12,311 nucleotides of DNA from JBBRHH01 sp038222915 (GTDB lineage Bacteria; Planctomycetota; Phycisphaerae; Tepidisphaerales; Tepidisphaeraceae). Both the position numbers and the translations under genes were made by a program. The notes under the pieces are model-generated. The model searched no databases and was not told where the DNA came from. It saw only the letters and a list, made by a program, of their open reading frames with translations. This document shows, piece after piece, positions 5,768 through 12,311 of this stretch. Position 1 is the stretch's first letter. Every line of letters starts with the position of its first letter. The DNA lies in the NCBI GenBank assembly GCA_038222915.1, contig JBBRHH010000128.1, positions 1 through 12,311 on the forward strand, read 5' to 3'.

Positions 5768-8098
5768 TTATTTTGGTAGATGTTGTCGGAGCGATTTCAG
5801 GTTGGCGAGATAGTCGAGGTCTTCCTGGTATTCGGTGAGGCCGCGCTCATAGGAGGCCGTGGTTTTTGTGCAGACGAGTATCTGGGGAGTGGTCCGTTTG
5901 TCGGTTGTGTAGGTGAGGTCACACCTGGCATGGTCGATGTTGCCAGCAAGATGCTTGCGGCGACGTTCCGCTATTTTGAAGCCTTGCTCTGGAAGCTGCG
6001 GATCGCTGAGGAATTGTTTCAGTTGGTTGCAATCATCACATTTGCAATCGATGTTGGCGGCGCGGCGAAAATCGGTGGGGGCTTGTGGGGGAGTGGAGGT
6101 CATGGCCGCGAGTTGGTCGATGCACGCGCTGATCCACATGAGCGACGACTCCGGGGCGTGCTTCACGTTGGATTGAAGCCAGTTGCTCAGTTTCATGAGC
6201 GCGGGGACCTGCACGGTGCGAAGGGGATATCTCCGCAGCGTATTGCGGACATGGGCGAGCAATCGGACGAGGAGCGCATCGGCGCCTATGGCGAGCGTCG
6301 CCCGAGTCAAACCGACGAGGGTTTCGACCCGGTTCAGGCGCGACAACCGCCACTCCTCGGTCTCGGTCCGGGAGTCGATTGCAAGCATCGCGGCAAGGAC
6401 CGATTCTGCCAGTTCGTGGCAGGTCTTGCGTGCCTCGGCCGATTTGTCCCTGGCAGCCCGTGTCGCCGCGACGCACAATTCGTCGAGCAGGCGCACGTCT
6501 CGCTCAATCGTGTCGACGGTTGCCGCGGCGGCGAAGCGAAGTAATTCAGGCCGGAAGGTTGCCCAACCGTGGCGGATGATGGCACCGCAAAGGGGCTTCC
6601 CGCCTGCGATCAGGACGTCTTTTGCGAGGACGTGATCGATGTACAGTTTGATCAACTGTGGTTCGTCCAGTTCAAGTATCGAAGCAATTGGATCGGCCGC
6701 TTCGGAGCGATTGTGGCGGTATGGATTTGCCGGCCAGGCGGCGAGGATCTTTGCCGCGAACTCTACACAGACGGCCTTCTGGGCGGCGGATTCGGATTCG
6801 CCGGCATATCGCAGCTTTGACAGCATTTCGGCGAGCATTGGTATCGCCTTCTGGCTGCCCACTTCAACGAGGACGTCGAGGTGCAGGCGATCGGGCCAGA
6901 GGACGATGACGGCGTGGCGATACCAGCGTTCGAGGGTCAGGCCTTCGTTGCCTGTGTAGCCTTCGAAACTCTCTTCCGGGTCGATGTCGGTCAAAGCATC
7001 CGGAGGGACTACCTGCGAGCGATCAACTGGAATGGGACCGAACGATGGACGTCGGCCGGATAGGCTGCGCCAGTGCTCCGCGGTCAAACTCGTATCGTAG
7101 ACCTCGCCCATTTTATGTTTGCCATCGGCGTGATCATTGTCATCGCCGTAGTAGCGGTAGCGGCGGCTTGGACGATATTCGTCGGCGGCCGCGCCGGATT
7201 CATAGAGGGTCAGGAGGGCGAGATGGGCCTGGCAACCGGCGCGCGGGGCCGCTTTGGCGAGCGCGTTGGCCTTTGTGCGGTCGACGCCTTTCAGTGCATC
7301 CCATTCCAAACCGTCCTGGGTGTATTGGTGGGTGAGGGTGATGGCGAGCTTCTGGGGAACGCCTGTTTGAGACCATTCGGTGAGTATGGCCGCGAGCTTG
7401 TCGATATGCTCGGCGGTGCGCGGCGCGCCGATTGACTTTTTCTTCCTGGCGAGCGTCAGGTTGTAGACGAGAGACAACCGGTGGCCTTTTCTGAGGGGTT
7501 TTACCTCGTGCTCGCAGTCGGCGTAGAAGGCGGCGAAATGGGTTCGAAATGGGCTCTCGGCCGAGAAGTCGATGGTCTGTTCCTCGCCTTCGGAACGGAC
7601 GATGAGCTCGCCGCCTTTGTAGACGGAGGGCAATACGATGGTGAGCGTGGCGACCATGCGATCGAGCTTCTCGCCGTCGCGATGCGGCAGGAAGAAGCTG
7701 CCGGGTTCGTAGAGGAGCAGTTCGTAGAGGTGGGCCTCGAGCTTCTGGCCTTTGAGGCCGAGATCGGTTTGGACCTTCGACACGATCTTTTGCAGGATGG
7801 CCGGCCAGTCGGGGTTGGTGAGGGTGAATTGGTCGGGCTGCAAGCGCCAGACGCGGCGGACGCTGGTGTCGAGGACAGTCTTCTCGCCCTGGCCGTGCGG
7901 GGCCTGGTCGCATTTTGACTTTAGAGTTTTGGCCTGGGCCTCGGTGAGCGGGAGGCCGATCGCGCCGACGCCGGTTACGTCAAGGCCGGGAAGTGCGTCC
8001 TTGGCGCTTCCGGCGGAGTAGAACGTTCCCGGGCGGTCCATTTCGTCCAGCGCTTCTTCGAGCTGTTGGGAGAAGTCAGTTTGGGTGTCTGCTTTCAT
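5768..8098 (-). CDS. Large 2OG-Fe(II) oxygenase (prolyl-4-hydroxylase-like) with long C-terminal region
   Basis: This 776-residue protein carries a 2-oxoglutarate/Fe(II) dioxygenase core at about 80-215. 'FFLPHRDGEK' gives the H-x-D iron ligands (H139, D141), 'FYADCEHEV' gives the distal histidine (H197), and R207 in 'GHRLSL', ten residues later, should bind the 2-oxoglutarate carboxylate. All required residues are therefore present. About 550 residues follow with no domain I can name. They are mostly helical in character, with a histidine/aspartate-rich patch ('YYGDDNDHADGK'), a C-x-C-x2-C cluster (C685, C687, C690) and a charged helical end. Similar very long oxygenases with a cysteine cluster and a 'T-x-x-S-Y-E-R' tail exist in fungi and bacteria, from memory. 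It probably hydroxylates a protein or nucleic-acid-linked substrate, which is unknown. The frame is open upstream; ATG 8098, 11 bases after the DUF72 stop, is preferred over ATG 8164, which would overlap that gene by 55 bases. Confidence 0.88.
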   Translation of the reverse strand: MKADTQTDFSQQLEEALDEMDRPGTFYSAGSAKDALPGLDVTGVGAIGLPLTEAQAKTLKSKCDQAPHGQGEKTVLDTSVRRVWRLQPDQFTLTNPDWPAILQKIVSKVQTDLGLKGQKLEAHLYELLLYEPGSFFLPHRDGEKLDRMVATLTIVLPSVYKGGELIVRSEGEEQTIDFSAESPFRTHFAAFYADCEHEVKPLRKGHRLSLVYNLTLARKKKSIGAPRTAEHIDKLAAILTEWSQTGVPQKLAITLTHQYTQDGLEWDALKGVDRTKANALAKAAPRAGCQAHLALLTLYESGAAADEYRPSRRYRYYGDDNDHADGKHKMGEVYDTSLTAEHWRSLSGRRPSFGPIPVDRSQVVPPDALTDIDPEESFEGYTGNEGLTLERWYRHAVIVLWPDRLHLDVLVEVGSQKAIPMLAEMLSKLRYAGESESAAQKAVCVEFAAKILAAWPANPYRHNRSEAADPIASILELDEPQLIKLYIDHVLAKDVLIAGGKPLCGAIIRHGWATFRPELLRFAAAATVDTIERDVRLLDELCVAATRAARDKSAEARKTCHELAESVLAAMLAIDSRTETEEWRLSRLNRVETLVGLTRATLAIGADALLVRLLAHVRNTLRRYPLRTVQVPALMKLSNWLQSNVKHAPESSLMWISACIDQLAAMTSTPPQAPTDFRRAANIDCKCDDCNQLKQFLSDPQLPEQGFKIAERRRKHLAGNIDHARCDLTYTTDKRTTPQILVCTKTTASYERGLTEYQEDLDYLANLKSLRQHLPK

Positions 8099-8109
8099 TT
8101 GCGGCTCGG

Positions 8110-9048
8110 CTATTTCTTTGTTGGTGGCTTTTTGGGCCGTGGGTTTTTTTGTGTTGCGGGCCATTGCTCGCGTGCGGGTCCGCCAGCGTCTTCCGGGACT
8201 GCGGGAATGTCTGCTGGGTTGCGGGCCTGGAGGCCTAGTTTGCGGGAGAGGTTTTCGGCATCTCTTGGGGATTTTACTTTTGCGTCGTTGTCGAAGTAGA
8301 CGTAGACGTCGCGGGCTTTTTGCCATTTGCGGATACGTTTGGACCAGAGGTCGAGGCCGGCTTCGGTGTAGCCGCTGACGTAGAGCTCTTCGTGGCCGTG
8401 GAGGCGGAGGTAGAGGAAGTCGGCGGTGATGTCGTCGATGTAGGGCCACTTGCCCGCGGTGTCGGCGATGACGATGGCGATGTTGTGTTTGCGGCAGAGT
8501 TGGATGACCTCATCGCAGTGGAAGCTGTGATGGCGGACTTCGACGGCGTGGCGGAGCGGGCGGTTCTTGTCTGTTTTGGTCCAGGCGCGGCCTTTTAGTT
8601 TTTCTGTGTGTTTCGTTGCGAGCTTGGCGGCGGCAGCGGTGTTGCGCGGGAGTAGTTTGAAGAAGGTGTCGAAGCGCTCGGGATTGAAGGCGAAGTTTGG
8701 CGGGAGTTGCCAGAGGATTGGGCCGAGCTTTTCCTTTAGACAGAGGATGCCGGAGGCCAGGAAGTTGGCGAGCGGTTCTTCGACCTGGTTCAGTTTGCGC
8801 ATGTGGGTGATGTAGCGCGGGCCCTTCGCGGAGAAGACGAAGTTTTTTGGGGTTGTGTCGTGCCAAAGCTGGAAACTGGAGGGGCGCTGAAGTGAGTAGA
8901 AGGTGCCGTTGATTTCGATGGTGGTGAAGACGTTGCTGGCGTATTCGAGCTCGAGGCGCTGCTGGAGGCCTTTGGGATAGAAGGTGCCGCGCCAGGGGAG
9001 ATAGCGCCAGCCGGAGATGCCGATGCGGGTTTGGGGCATGGGAGTCAT
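8110..9048 (-). CDS. DUF72 (YecE-like) TIM-barrel protein
   Basis: This 312-residue protein shows the full set of DUF72 signatures: 'GISGWRYLPWRGTFYPKGL' (10-28), 'EINGTFYSL' (45-53), 'FVFSAKGPRYITH', 'LGPILWQLPPNF', 'AVEVRHHSF' (168-176), 'FLYLRLHG', and 'VYVYFDNDAK' near the end. DUF72 proteins form a TIM barrel with conserved charged residues in the barrel mouth. Their biochemical activity is, to my knowledge, not established, although an enzymatic role is likely. A Lys/Pro-rich tail of about 25 residues follows the domain. The frame continues open far upstream to 10404, but that part overlaps the opposite-strand hydrolase and is not protein-like. The start is ATG 9048 or ATG 9039; neither has a strong ribosome binding site. 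It is the first gene of the operon with the 2OG-Fe(II) oxygenase and C-N hydrolase. Confidence 0.93.
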   Translation of the reverse strand: MTPMPQTRIGISGWRYLPWRGTFYPKGLQQRLELEYASNVFTTIEINGTFYSLQRPSSFQLWHDTTPKNFVFSAKGPRYITHMRKLNQVEEPLANFLASGILCLKEKLGPILWQLPPNFAFNPERFDTFFKLLPRNTAAAAKLATKHTEKLKGRAWTKTDKNRPLRHAVEVRHHSFHCDEVIQLCRKHNIAIVIADTAGKWPYIDDITADFLYLRLHGHEELYVSGYTEAGLDLWSKRIRKWQKARDVYVYFDNDAKVKSPRDAENLSRKLGLQARNPADIPAVPEDAGGPAREQWPATQKNPRPKKPPTKK

Positions 9049-9103
9049 TTGAAGCGCGACATGCCCGAGCGGCAAGGGTGAATGTGTCGGATGTGGCGCT
9101 GTC

Positions 9104-9113
9104 ATTGTAGAAT
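9104..9113. promoter_or_regulatory. Overlapping divergent -10-like hexamers between the operon and the hydrolase gene
   Basis: In the 72-base gap between the DUF72 gene (-) and the alpha/beta hydrolase gene (+), the reverse strand reads TACAAT (9109 down to 9104) and the forward strand reads TAGAAT (9108-9113). Each matches TATAAT at five of six positions, and the two overlap by two bases. Neither has a recognisable -35 at 16-18 bases. The forward hexamer is only 7 bases before ATG 9121, which would give an almost leaderless mRNA. The reverse one would give a leader of roughly 45-50 bases. Hexamers are seen; promoter function is inferred. Confidence 0.3.
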
Positions 9114-9120
9114 TATCCGC

Positions 9121-9951
9121 ATGAACTCTGCGCGAAAAGTTTTTATGGCGTTGTTGATTGGGGCTTGTGCGATGTGGTCCGTTCCGGCCGGGGCGGCGGA
9201 TGGGCCGAAGAAGTCGGATTGGAATGGATTTGAGATGCTGGATTTTACGGTGGATGGGCGGGCCTGCCTGCTGGTGATTCCGAAGACGCCGGCGAAGGAC
9301 AAGCCGTGGATGTGGCGGACGGAGTTTTTCGGGCATGAGCCGCAGGGGGATATTGCGCTGCTGGGGAAGGGGTTTTATGTGGCTTATATGGATGTGCAGA
9401 ACATGTACGGCGCGCCGGTGGCGCTGGATCACATGGATGCTTTTTATGCGCACCTGACGAAGGAATATGGATTGTCTTCGAAGGCGACGCTGGAGGGATT
9501 CAGCCGAGGCGGATTGTTTGCGTATAACTGGGCGGCGCGGAATCCGACGAAGACGGCGGCGCTTTATGTGGATGCGCCGGTGTGTGATTTTAAGAGTTGG
9601 CCGGGCGGGAAGGGAAAGGGGAAGGGTTCGGGCGGGGATTGGCAGAATCTGTTGAAGGTTTACAAGTTTGCCAATGAGCAGGAGGCGCTCGACTACAAGC
9701 TGAATCCGGTGGACAATCTGGAGCCGCTGGCGAAGGCGCGGATTCCGATTTTGAGCATTTGCGGCGCGGCCGACGATGTGGTGCCGATGGAGGAGAACAC
9801 GAGCCTGGTGGAGGAGCGCTATAAGAAGCTGGGCGGTTCGATCACGGTGATCGCGAAGCCGGGAATTGGGCATCATCCGCATAGCTTGAAGGACCCGAAG
9901 CCGATTGTGGATTTTGTGCTGAAGAGCAATGGGATGGTGGCGGGGGAATAG
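9121..9951 (+). CDS. Exported alpha/beta hydrolase
   Basis: This is a 276-residue secreted or periplasmic hydrolase. The N-terminus (1-25) is a Sec signal peptide: basic 'MNSARK', a hydrophobic core, and a likely cleavage after 'PAGA'. The mature protein has the alpha/beta-hydrolase nucleophile elbow 'EGFSRGG' (Ser128), a late acidic residue in 'CGAADDVVP' (Asp218 or 219) and a catalytic histidine in 'PGIGHHPHS' (H251/H252). 'FFGHEP' and 'YMDVQNMYGAP' resemble a family I associate with planctomycete and Verrucomicrobia genomes that lacks a defined substrate. An ester of a polysaccharide, as in acetyl-xylan esterase-like roles, is one possibility. A 'GGKGKGKGSGGDW' loop (162-174) is unusually Gly/Lys-rich. 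ATG 9121 is chosen because it begins the signal peptide; an upstream in-frame ATG at 9082 would spoil it. Codons end mostly in G or T, unlike the C-ending codons of neighbouring genes on their own strands. Confidence 0.9.
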   Translation: MNSARKVFMALLIGACAMWSVPAGAADGPKKSDWNGFEMLDFTVDGRACLLVIPKTPAKDKPWMWRTEFFGHEPQGDIALLGKGFYVAYMDVQNMYGAPVALDHMDAFYAHLTKEYGLSSKATLEGFSRGGLFAYNWAARNPTKTAALYVDAPVCDFKSWPGGKGKGKGSGGDWQNLLKVYKFANEQEALDYKLNPVDNLEPLAKARIPILSICGAADDVVPMEENTSLVEERYKKLGGSITVIAKPGIGHHPHSLKDPKPIVDFVLKSNGMVAGE

Positions 9952-10009
9952 GTTGGTGGGTGGTCGACGGGGTGATGGGTCAGTGGTGGCGGGTTTCGGT
10001 CGGTTTTGG

Positions 10010-10027
10010 GCGCGCAAATGTGCGCGC
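10010..10027. repeat. Small GC hairpin downstream of the hydrolase gene
   Basis: GCGCGC is repeated around AAATGT, giving a six-pair all-GC stem with a six-base loop, 58 bases after the hydrolase stop codon. It is followed by an A-run rather than a T-run, so it does not fit a canonical forward intrinsic terminator. It may still fold in the mRNA 3' end. Confidence 0.3.
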
Positions 10028-10242
10028 AAAAATGAGTTTGGGTCGGTTGGAAATGGGGTTGAGGAATTCAAGTTGAGTTGCGGCCGGTGGTTGTGGTTGG
10101 AGGGAGCGGCGGCGGAGGCGAAAGAACCGCCCCCAAAGGGGTATCGAAGGGGGCCTCCAACCTCCCTCGAATCTCCCCAAACCGACGTAGAATCTCCCCG
10201 TTTTGACCCCGCAATCGCCCCTTTCCGACGGGGGCATGAGGA

Positions 10243-10275
10243 TTCACCGCGGAGGCACAGAGACACAGATAAACA
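10243..10275. repeat. Probable dispersed intergenic repeat of the 'CACCGCGGAGGCACAGAGAC' type
   Basis: The segment starting TTCACCGCGGAGGCACAG and continuing AGACACAGATAAACA closely resembles a short repeat that I recall being scattered through intergenic regions of many planctomycete, Verrucomicrobia and metagenome-derived genomes. It often gives rise to spurious 'LCLCASAV'-like predicted peptides, and the reverse-strand translation here shows exactly that. Only one copy lies in this window, so its repeated nature is from memory, not seen. Confidence 0.45.
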
Positions 10276-10446
10276 CGTGGAGAGGGAGGTTTGTTTGAAC
10301 CCTTTGATTTGTTTGACGAGCTCAAGGCAGGCTCGCTGTGATTGCTCGCGGCGGGTGGAACTTTTGTTGATCGGCTGGACGGATTGGTGGATGATTCCCC
10401 GCATTGGATTGGTCCCCCTGCGTGTGTCGCCTCCCGAGAATATTTA

Positions 10447-10458
10447 CTTAACATTAAG
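10447..10458. repeat. Short inverted repeat CTTAA-CA-TTAAG
   Basis: Two perfect 5-base arms separated by CA form an operator-like dyad in the AT-rich part of the intergenic region. It lies between a TTGACA on the reverse strand (10484 down to 10479) and nothing recognisable further left. It may be a binding site or a chance feature. Confidence 0.25.
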
Positions 10459-10490
10459 CTATCATCGGAGCGAATATCTGTCAAGCCAAT

Positions 10491-10578
10491 GTTTGGGTTC
10501 TCGAAAATTCGCGTTTTGGGTTCATGTTGTGACTCGCACATGCATCCAATGGATGGATCTGTCTGGCAAAACCCAAAC
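10491..10578. repeat. Inverted repeat with 9-base arms (GTTTGGGTT / AACCCAAAC)
   Basis: GTTTGGGTT at 10491-10499 is the perfect reverse complement of AACCCAAAC at 10570-10578, with 70 bases between. A related TTTTGGGTT occurs inside at 10514-10522. The arms could close a long stem-loop in a transcript or be paired protein-binding sites. No gene is encoded between them. Confidence 0.35.
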
Positions 10579-10615
10579 CCGCGCCGTCGTTCATTGATCG
10601 TGAAACACAATGGAA

Positions 10616-10634
10616 GGTCCGGCAAGCCGGGACC
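10616..10634 (-). terminator. Possible intrinsic terminator of the FAD oxidoreductase gene
   Basis: On the reverse strand GGTCCCGGC and GCCGGACC pair as an eight-pair stem with one bulged base and a very tight loop. It begins about 40 bases after the oxidoreductase stop codon and is followed by TTCCATTGTGTTT, which is only partly T-rich. Position and stem fit termination, but the weak T-tract leaves real doubt; it may instead be a REP-like hairpin. Confidence 0.35.
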
Positions 10635-10674
10635 CTACGCAGACCGTCGACGTTCCGCGACGATCAACTGTGTG

Positions 10675-12311
10675 TTAGGTGGGCTTTTTTAGCTCGAGGA
10701 CTTGGCCGGCTTCTAACAGTTGTTTTTGGAGGCGGGGGATGTCGATGTTTTGGACTGGCTTTTTTTCTTCAATGGATTGGCAGGCGGCGAGACCAGCGGA
10801 TTGGCCGAGGATCATGAAGACGGGTTCCATGCGGACCGAGCCGTAGGCGATGTGGGTTGCGGAGACGCAGACGGGGACGATGAGGTTTTCACATTCGTCA
10901 GTCTTTGGGGTGATGGCGCGGTAGCTGACGCTATAGGGGCCTTTGGGGCCTACCTGCACGTCGCCTTCGTTTTCGGCTGCGTTGTTTTTTGCTATGCGCT
11001 GGCAGTTGTGGGAGTCCATGTTGTAGGAGGCCATGCCGATGGAGTCGTCGACGGTGCGCTTGTGTTCGCAGTCGGCCTGGGTGATGAGGTAGCGGCCGAT
11101 CATGCGGCGGGCTTCGCGGACGTAGAGCTGGTGGGGCCAGCCGGCGGTGTCGGTGAATTCGTCCTTTGCCCAGCCCCAAGCGTGCATGTCGGCGCGGAGC
11201 TTCTCGGGGAGGCGGGGGCTGGTGGCGAGGAAATACAAAAGCCCCTGGATGTAGATCTGGTGGGCCTTCCAGATTTTTGCGCGGGCAGCGTAGTCGCCGT
11301 CGGCGTAGGCGTAGTTTTCGCCGATGAAATCGGTGGAGACTGCGCCGTTGTTGTTGATGTCGGTTTTGCCGTTGGGCATCATGTCGATCTTGAGGAACTG
11401 GCTTAGCTGCGGGGTTTTTCCAGAGGCGATGATGGATTCGATGTGGCGGGCGAGGAGCTCGTAGCGGGATGGGTCGTAGCCTTTGGGCGGGGTGATTTCG
11501 ATTTGATTGTCGGGGTTTTTCGTGAGGCAGAGGCGGAAGTTGTAGGCCTGGACGCGTTTGTCGGCTGCGCCGGTGGCGCCGGGGTCGGTGGCGATGATGA
11601 GGGGGAGGAGGCCGCTGGCGGGATCGCCGGGCTTTGTGAAGGGATCGACCTTGCCTATGAGGAATTGGTGGGAAGGGGTTTTGGCGCGGATGCCGTTGAG
11701 GGATTCGTCGTGCTGGCTGACGGCTTCACGGCCGACGGTGTAGGAGACTTTGGCGGCGGCGAGGAGGTCGCCTTCGTAGGTGACGTCGATGAACACTTTG
11801 GCTTCCACGATGATTGGATCTGATGGTTTTGCGCTGGAGAATGGAGCGCCGGTTTCGTCTACGCCGGCTTCTTCGAGCTTAATCTGCTGAATGCGAGCCC
11901 CCTGCTTTGCCACGGCGCTGGTGCGGTCGCCGGCGAGGCGATGATTGAGGAGGATTGTGACTTTGTTTTCGGCGCAGAGGTCGCTCAGGATTTTCTCGGC
12001 GGCGTGGGGTTCGAATCGCCAGGATTCGTCGGTGTTGTAGGTTTGGCCGAGGCGTTTGTAGAAGTCGCGGGAGAGGCCGCCGATGGCGTTCTTGTTTCCG
12101 GTGTCGGTCATGCCGAGGCCGCCGGTGGTCATGCCGCCGAGGTGACGGCCGGGCTCGATGAGGAGGACGGATTTGCCTTGTTTGGCGACGGTGACGGCGG
12201 CGATGACGCCGGCCGCGGTTCCGCCGTAGACGCAGACGTCGACCTGGCGCGGGTCGGCGGCGCGGGCGGGGAGGGTGATGAAGAGGGCGAGGACGGTGGC
12301 GAATACGGGAT
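10675..12311 (-). CDS. Exported FAD-dependent oxidoreductase, FAD_oxidored family (5' end beyond window)
   Basis: The frame is open to the right edge and 544 residues plus the stop are visible. The first internal ATG (12132) lies inside the FAD-binding fold, so it is not the start. The visible N-terminus 'VFATVLALFITLPARAADP' is the hydrophobic core and cleavage region of a signal peptide, so only a few codons are probably missing. Next comes the Rossmann motif 'VDVCVYGGTAAGV' (about 23-35), then 'LLIEPGRHLGGMTTGGLG', the dinucleotide-binding and flavin-contact region. 'FIDVTYEGDLLAAA' (about 173-186) and the C-terminal 'AYGSVRMEPVFMILGQSAG' are typical of the PF12831 FAD_oxidored family. Such proteins are often exported in planctomycetes and sit near sugar-degradation genes; their substrates are mostly unknown, and automatic labels such as 'xanthan lyase' are doubtful. 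It acts outside the cytoplasm, probably with tightly held FAD. Confidence 0.93.
   Translation of the reverse strand, partial: PVFATVLALFITLPARAADPRQVDVCVYGGTAAGVIAAVTVAKQGKSVLLIEPGRHLGGMTTGGLGMTDTGNKNAIGGLSRDFYKRLGQTYNTDESWRFEPHAAEKILSDLCAENKVTILLNHRLAGDRTSAVAKQGARIQQIKLEEAGVDETGAPFSSAKPSDPIIVEAKVFIDVTYEGDLLAAAKVSYTVGREAVSQHDESLNGIRAKTPSHQFLIGKVDPFTKPGDPASGLLPLIIATDPGATGAADKRVQAYNFRLCLTKNPDNQIEITPPKGYDPSRYELLARHIESIIASGKTPQLSQFLKIDMMPNGKTDINNNGAVSTDFIGENYAYADGDYAARAKIWKAHQIYIQGLLYFLATSPRLPEKLRADMHAWGWAKDEFTDTAGWPHQLYVREARRMIGRYLITQADCEHKRTVDDSIGMASYNMDSHNCQRIAKNNAAENEGDVQVGPKGPYSVSYRAITPKTDECENLIVPVCVSATHIAYGSVRMEPVFMILGQSAGLAACQSIEEKKPVQNIDIPRLQKQLLEAGQVLELKKPT

Larger units (their letters stand above)
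9952..10674. other. Intergenic stretch of 723 bases without a convincing gene
   Basis: No frame here reads as a credible protein: conceptual translations are low-complexity and change character along their length. The first part (to about 10130) is strongly G/T-rich on the + strand. About 10130-10330 holds short C-rich repeated motifs (AATCTCCCC at 10170-10178 and again at 10191-10199), a probable dispersed repeat, and a 9-base direct repeat TTTGTTTGA (10290-10298 and 10308-10316). From 10440 to 10615 the DNA is relatively AT-rich and contains inverted repeats. It could carry regulatory or small-RNA elements, but I cannot assign one. Confidence 0.6.

Noticed and set aside
8099..8449. Upstream extension of the oxygenase frame to 8449
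   Set aside because: It overlaps the conserved C-terminal half of the DUF72 gene and encodes Arg/Pro-rich shadow sequence; ATG 8164 remains a minor alternative start.
9600..9640. Gly/Lys-rich run in the hydrolase as a frameshift or tandem-repeat artefact
   Set aside because: The frame stays open with the catalytic Asp and His in frame downstream, and a similar Gly/Lys loop is, from memory, found in related planctomycete proteins.
9049..10404. Upstream extension of the DUF72 frame to 10404
   Set aside because: It runs antisense through the whole alpha/beta hydrolase gene and the repeat-rich spacer; its translation is Arg/Pro/His-rich low-complexity sequence unlike a protein, and DUF72 homology begins only near 9030.
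10068..10625. Reverse-strand frame of 185 codons and forward frames in the same spacer
   Set aside because: The peptides consist of translated repeats ('LCLCASAV'-like), poly-Pro and Ser-rich stretches, with no conserved domain character or plausible ribosome binding site.
9952..10674. CRISPR array or tRNA in the repeat-bearing spacer
   Set aside because: Repeats are too short, too few and not regularly spaced, and no cloverleaf or T-arm sequence is apparent.

Overview
The window looks like chromosomal DNA from a GC-rich, Gram-negative bacterium, most likely of the Planctomycetota (Phycisphaerae-like) or a related PVC lineage. This is inferred from gene content: a prepilin-like protein ending in a -VDGH- motif, a secreted FAD_oxidored-family flavoprotein, an exported alpha/beta hydrolase of a type I associate with planctomycetes, generally weak Shine-Dalgarno sequences, and a 'CACCGCGGAGGCACAGAGAC'-type intergenic repeat. 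No rRNA, tRNA, CRISPR array, transposase or phage gene is visible.

Left part (1-4435, + strand): the 3' part of a large DUF3352-like protein with an embedded prepilin-like segment, then an HpnN-like MMPL/RND membrane transporter of 888 aa. They are 118 bases apart and could be co-transcribed.

Middle (4436-4761): a small AbrB/MazE-type DNA-binding protein with its own candidate promoter and no toxin gene beside it. It converges on the next block with a 29-base gap.

Reverse-strand block (9048 down to 4762): three tightly spaced genes read as one operon. In transcription order they are a DUF72 (YecE-like) TIM-barrel protein, a very large 2OG-Fe(II) oxygenase (776 aa), and a nitrilase-superfamily C-N hydrolase. 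Gaps are 11 and 22 bases. This trio is the best candidate for an undescribed functional unit. The chemistry of each protein is suggested by family motifs, but substrates and a shared pathway are not.

Right part: an exported alpha/beta hydrolase (9121-9951, + strand) is divergent from the operon across a 72-base gap that holds overlapping back-to-back -10-like hexamers. A 723-base stretch without a convincing gene follows (9952-10674), containing a probable dispersed repeat, small inverted repeats and a possible terminator. The window ends inside an exported FAD-dependent oxidoreductase on the reverse strand whose first codons lie beyond the right edge.

The + strand changes from C-richer to G-richer at about 4.1-4.3 kb, inside the transporter gene. 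The shift persists through intergenic DNA and through the + strand hydrolase gene, so coding strand alone does not explain it.
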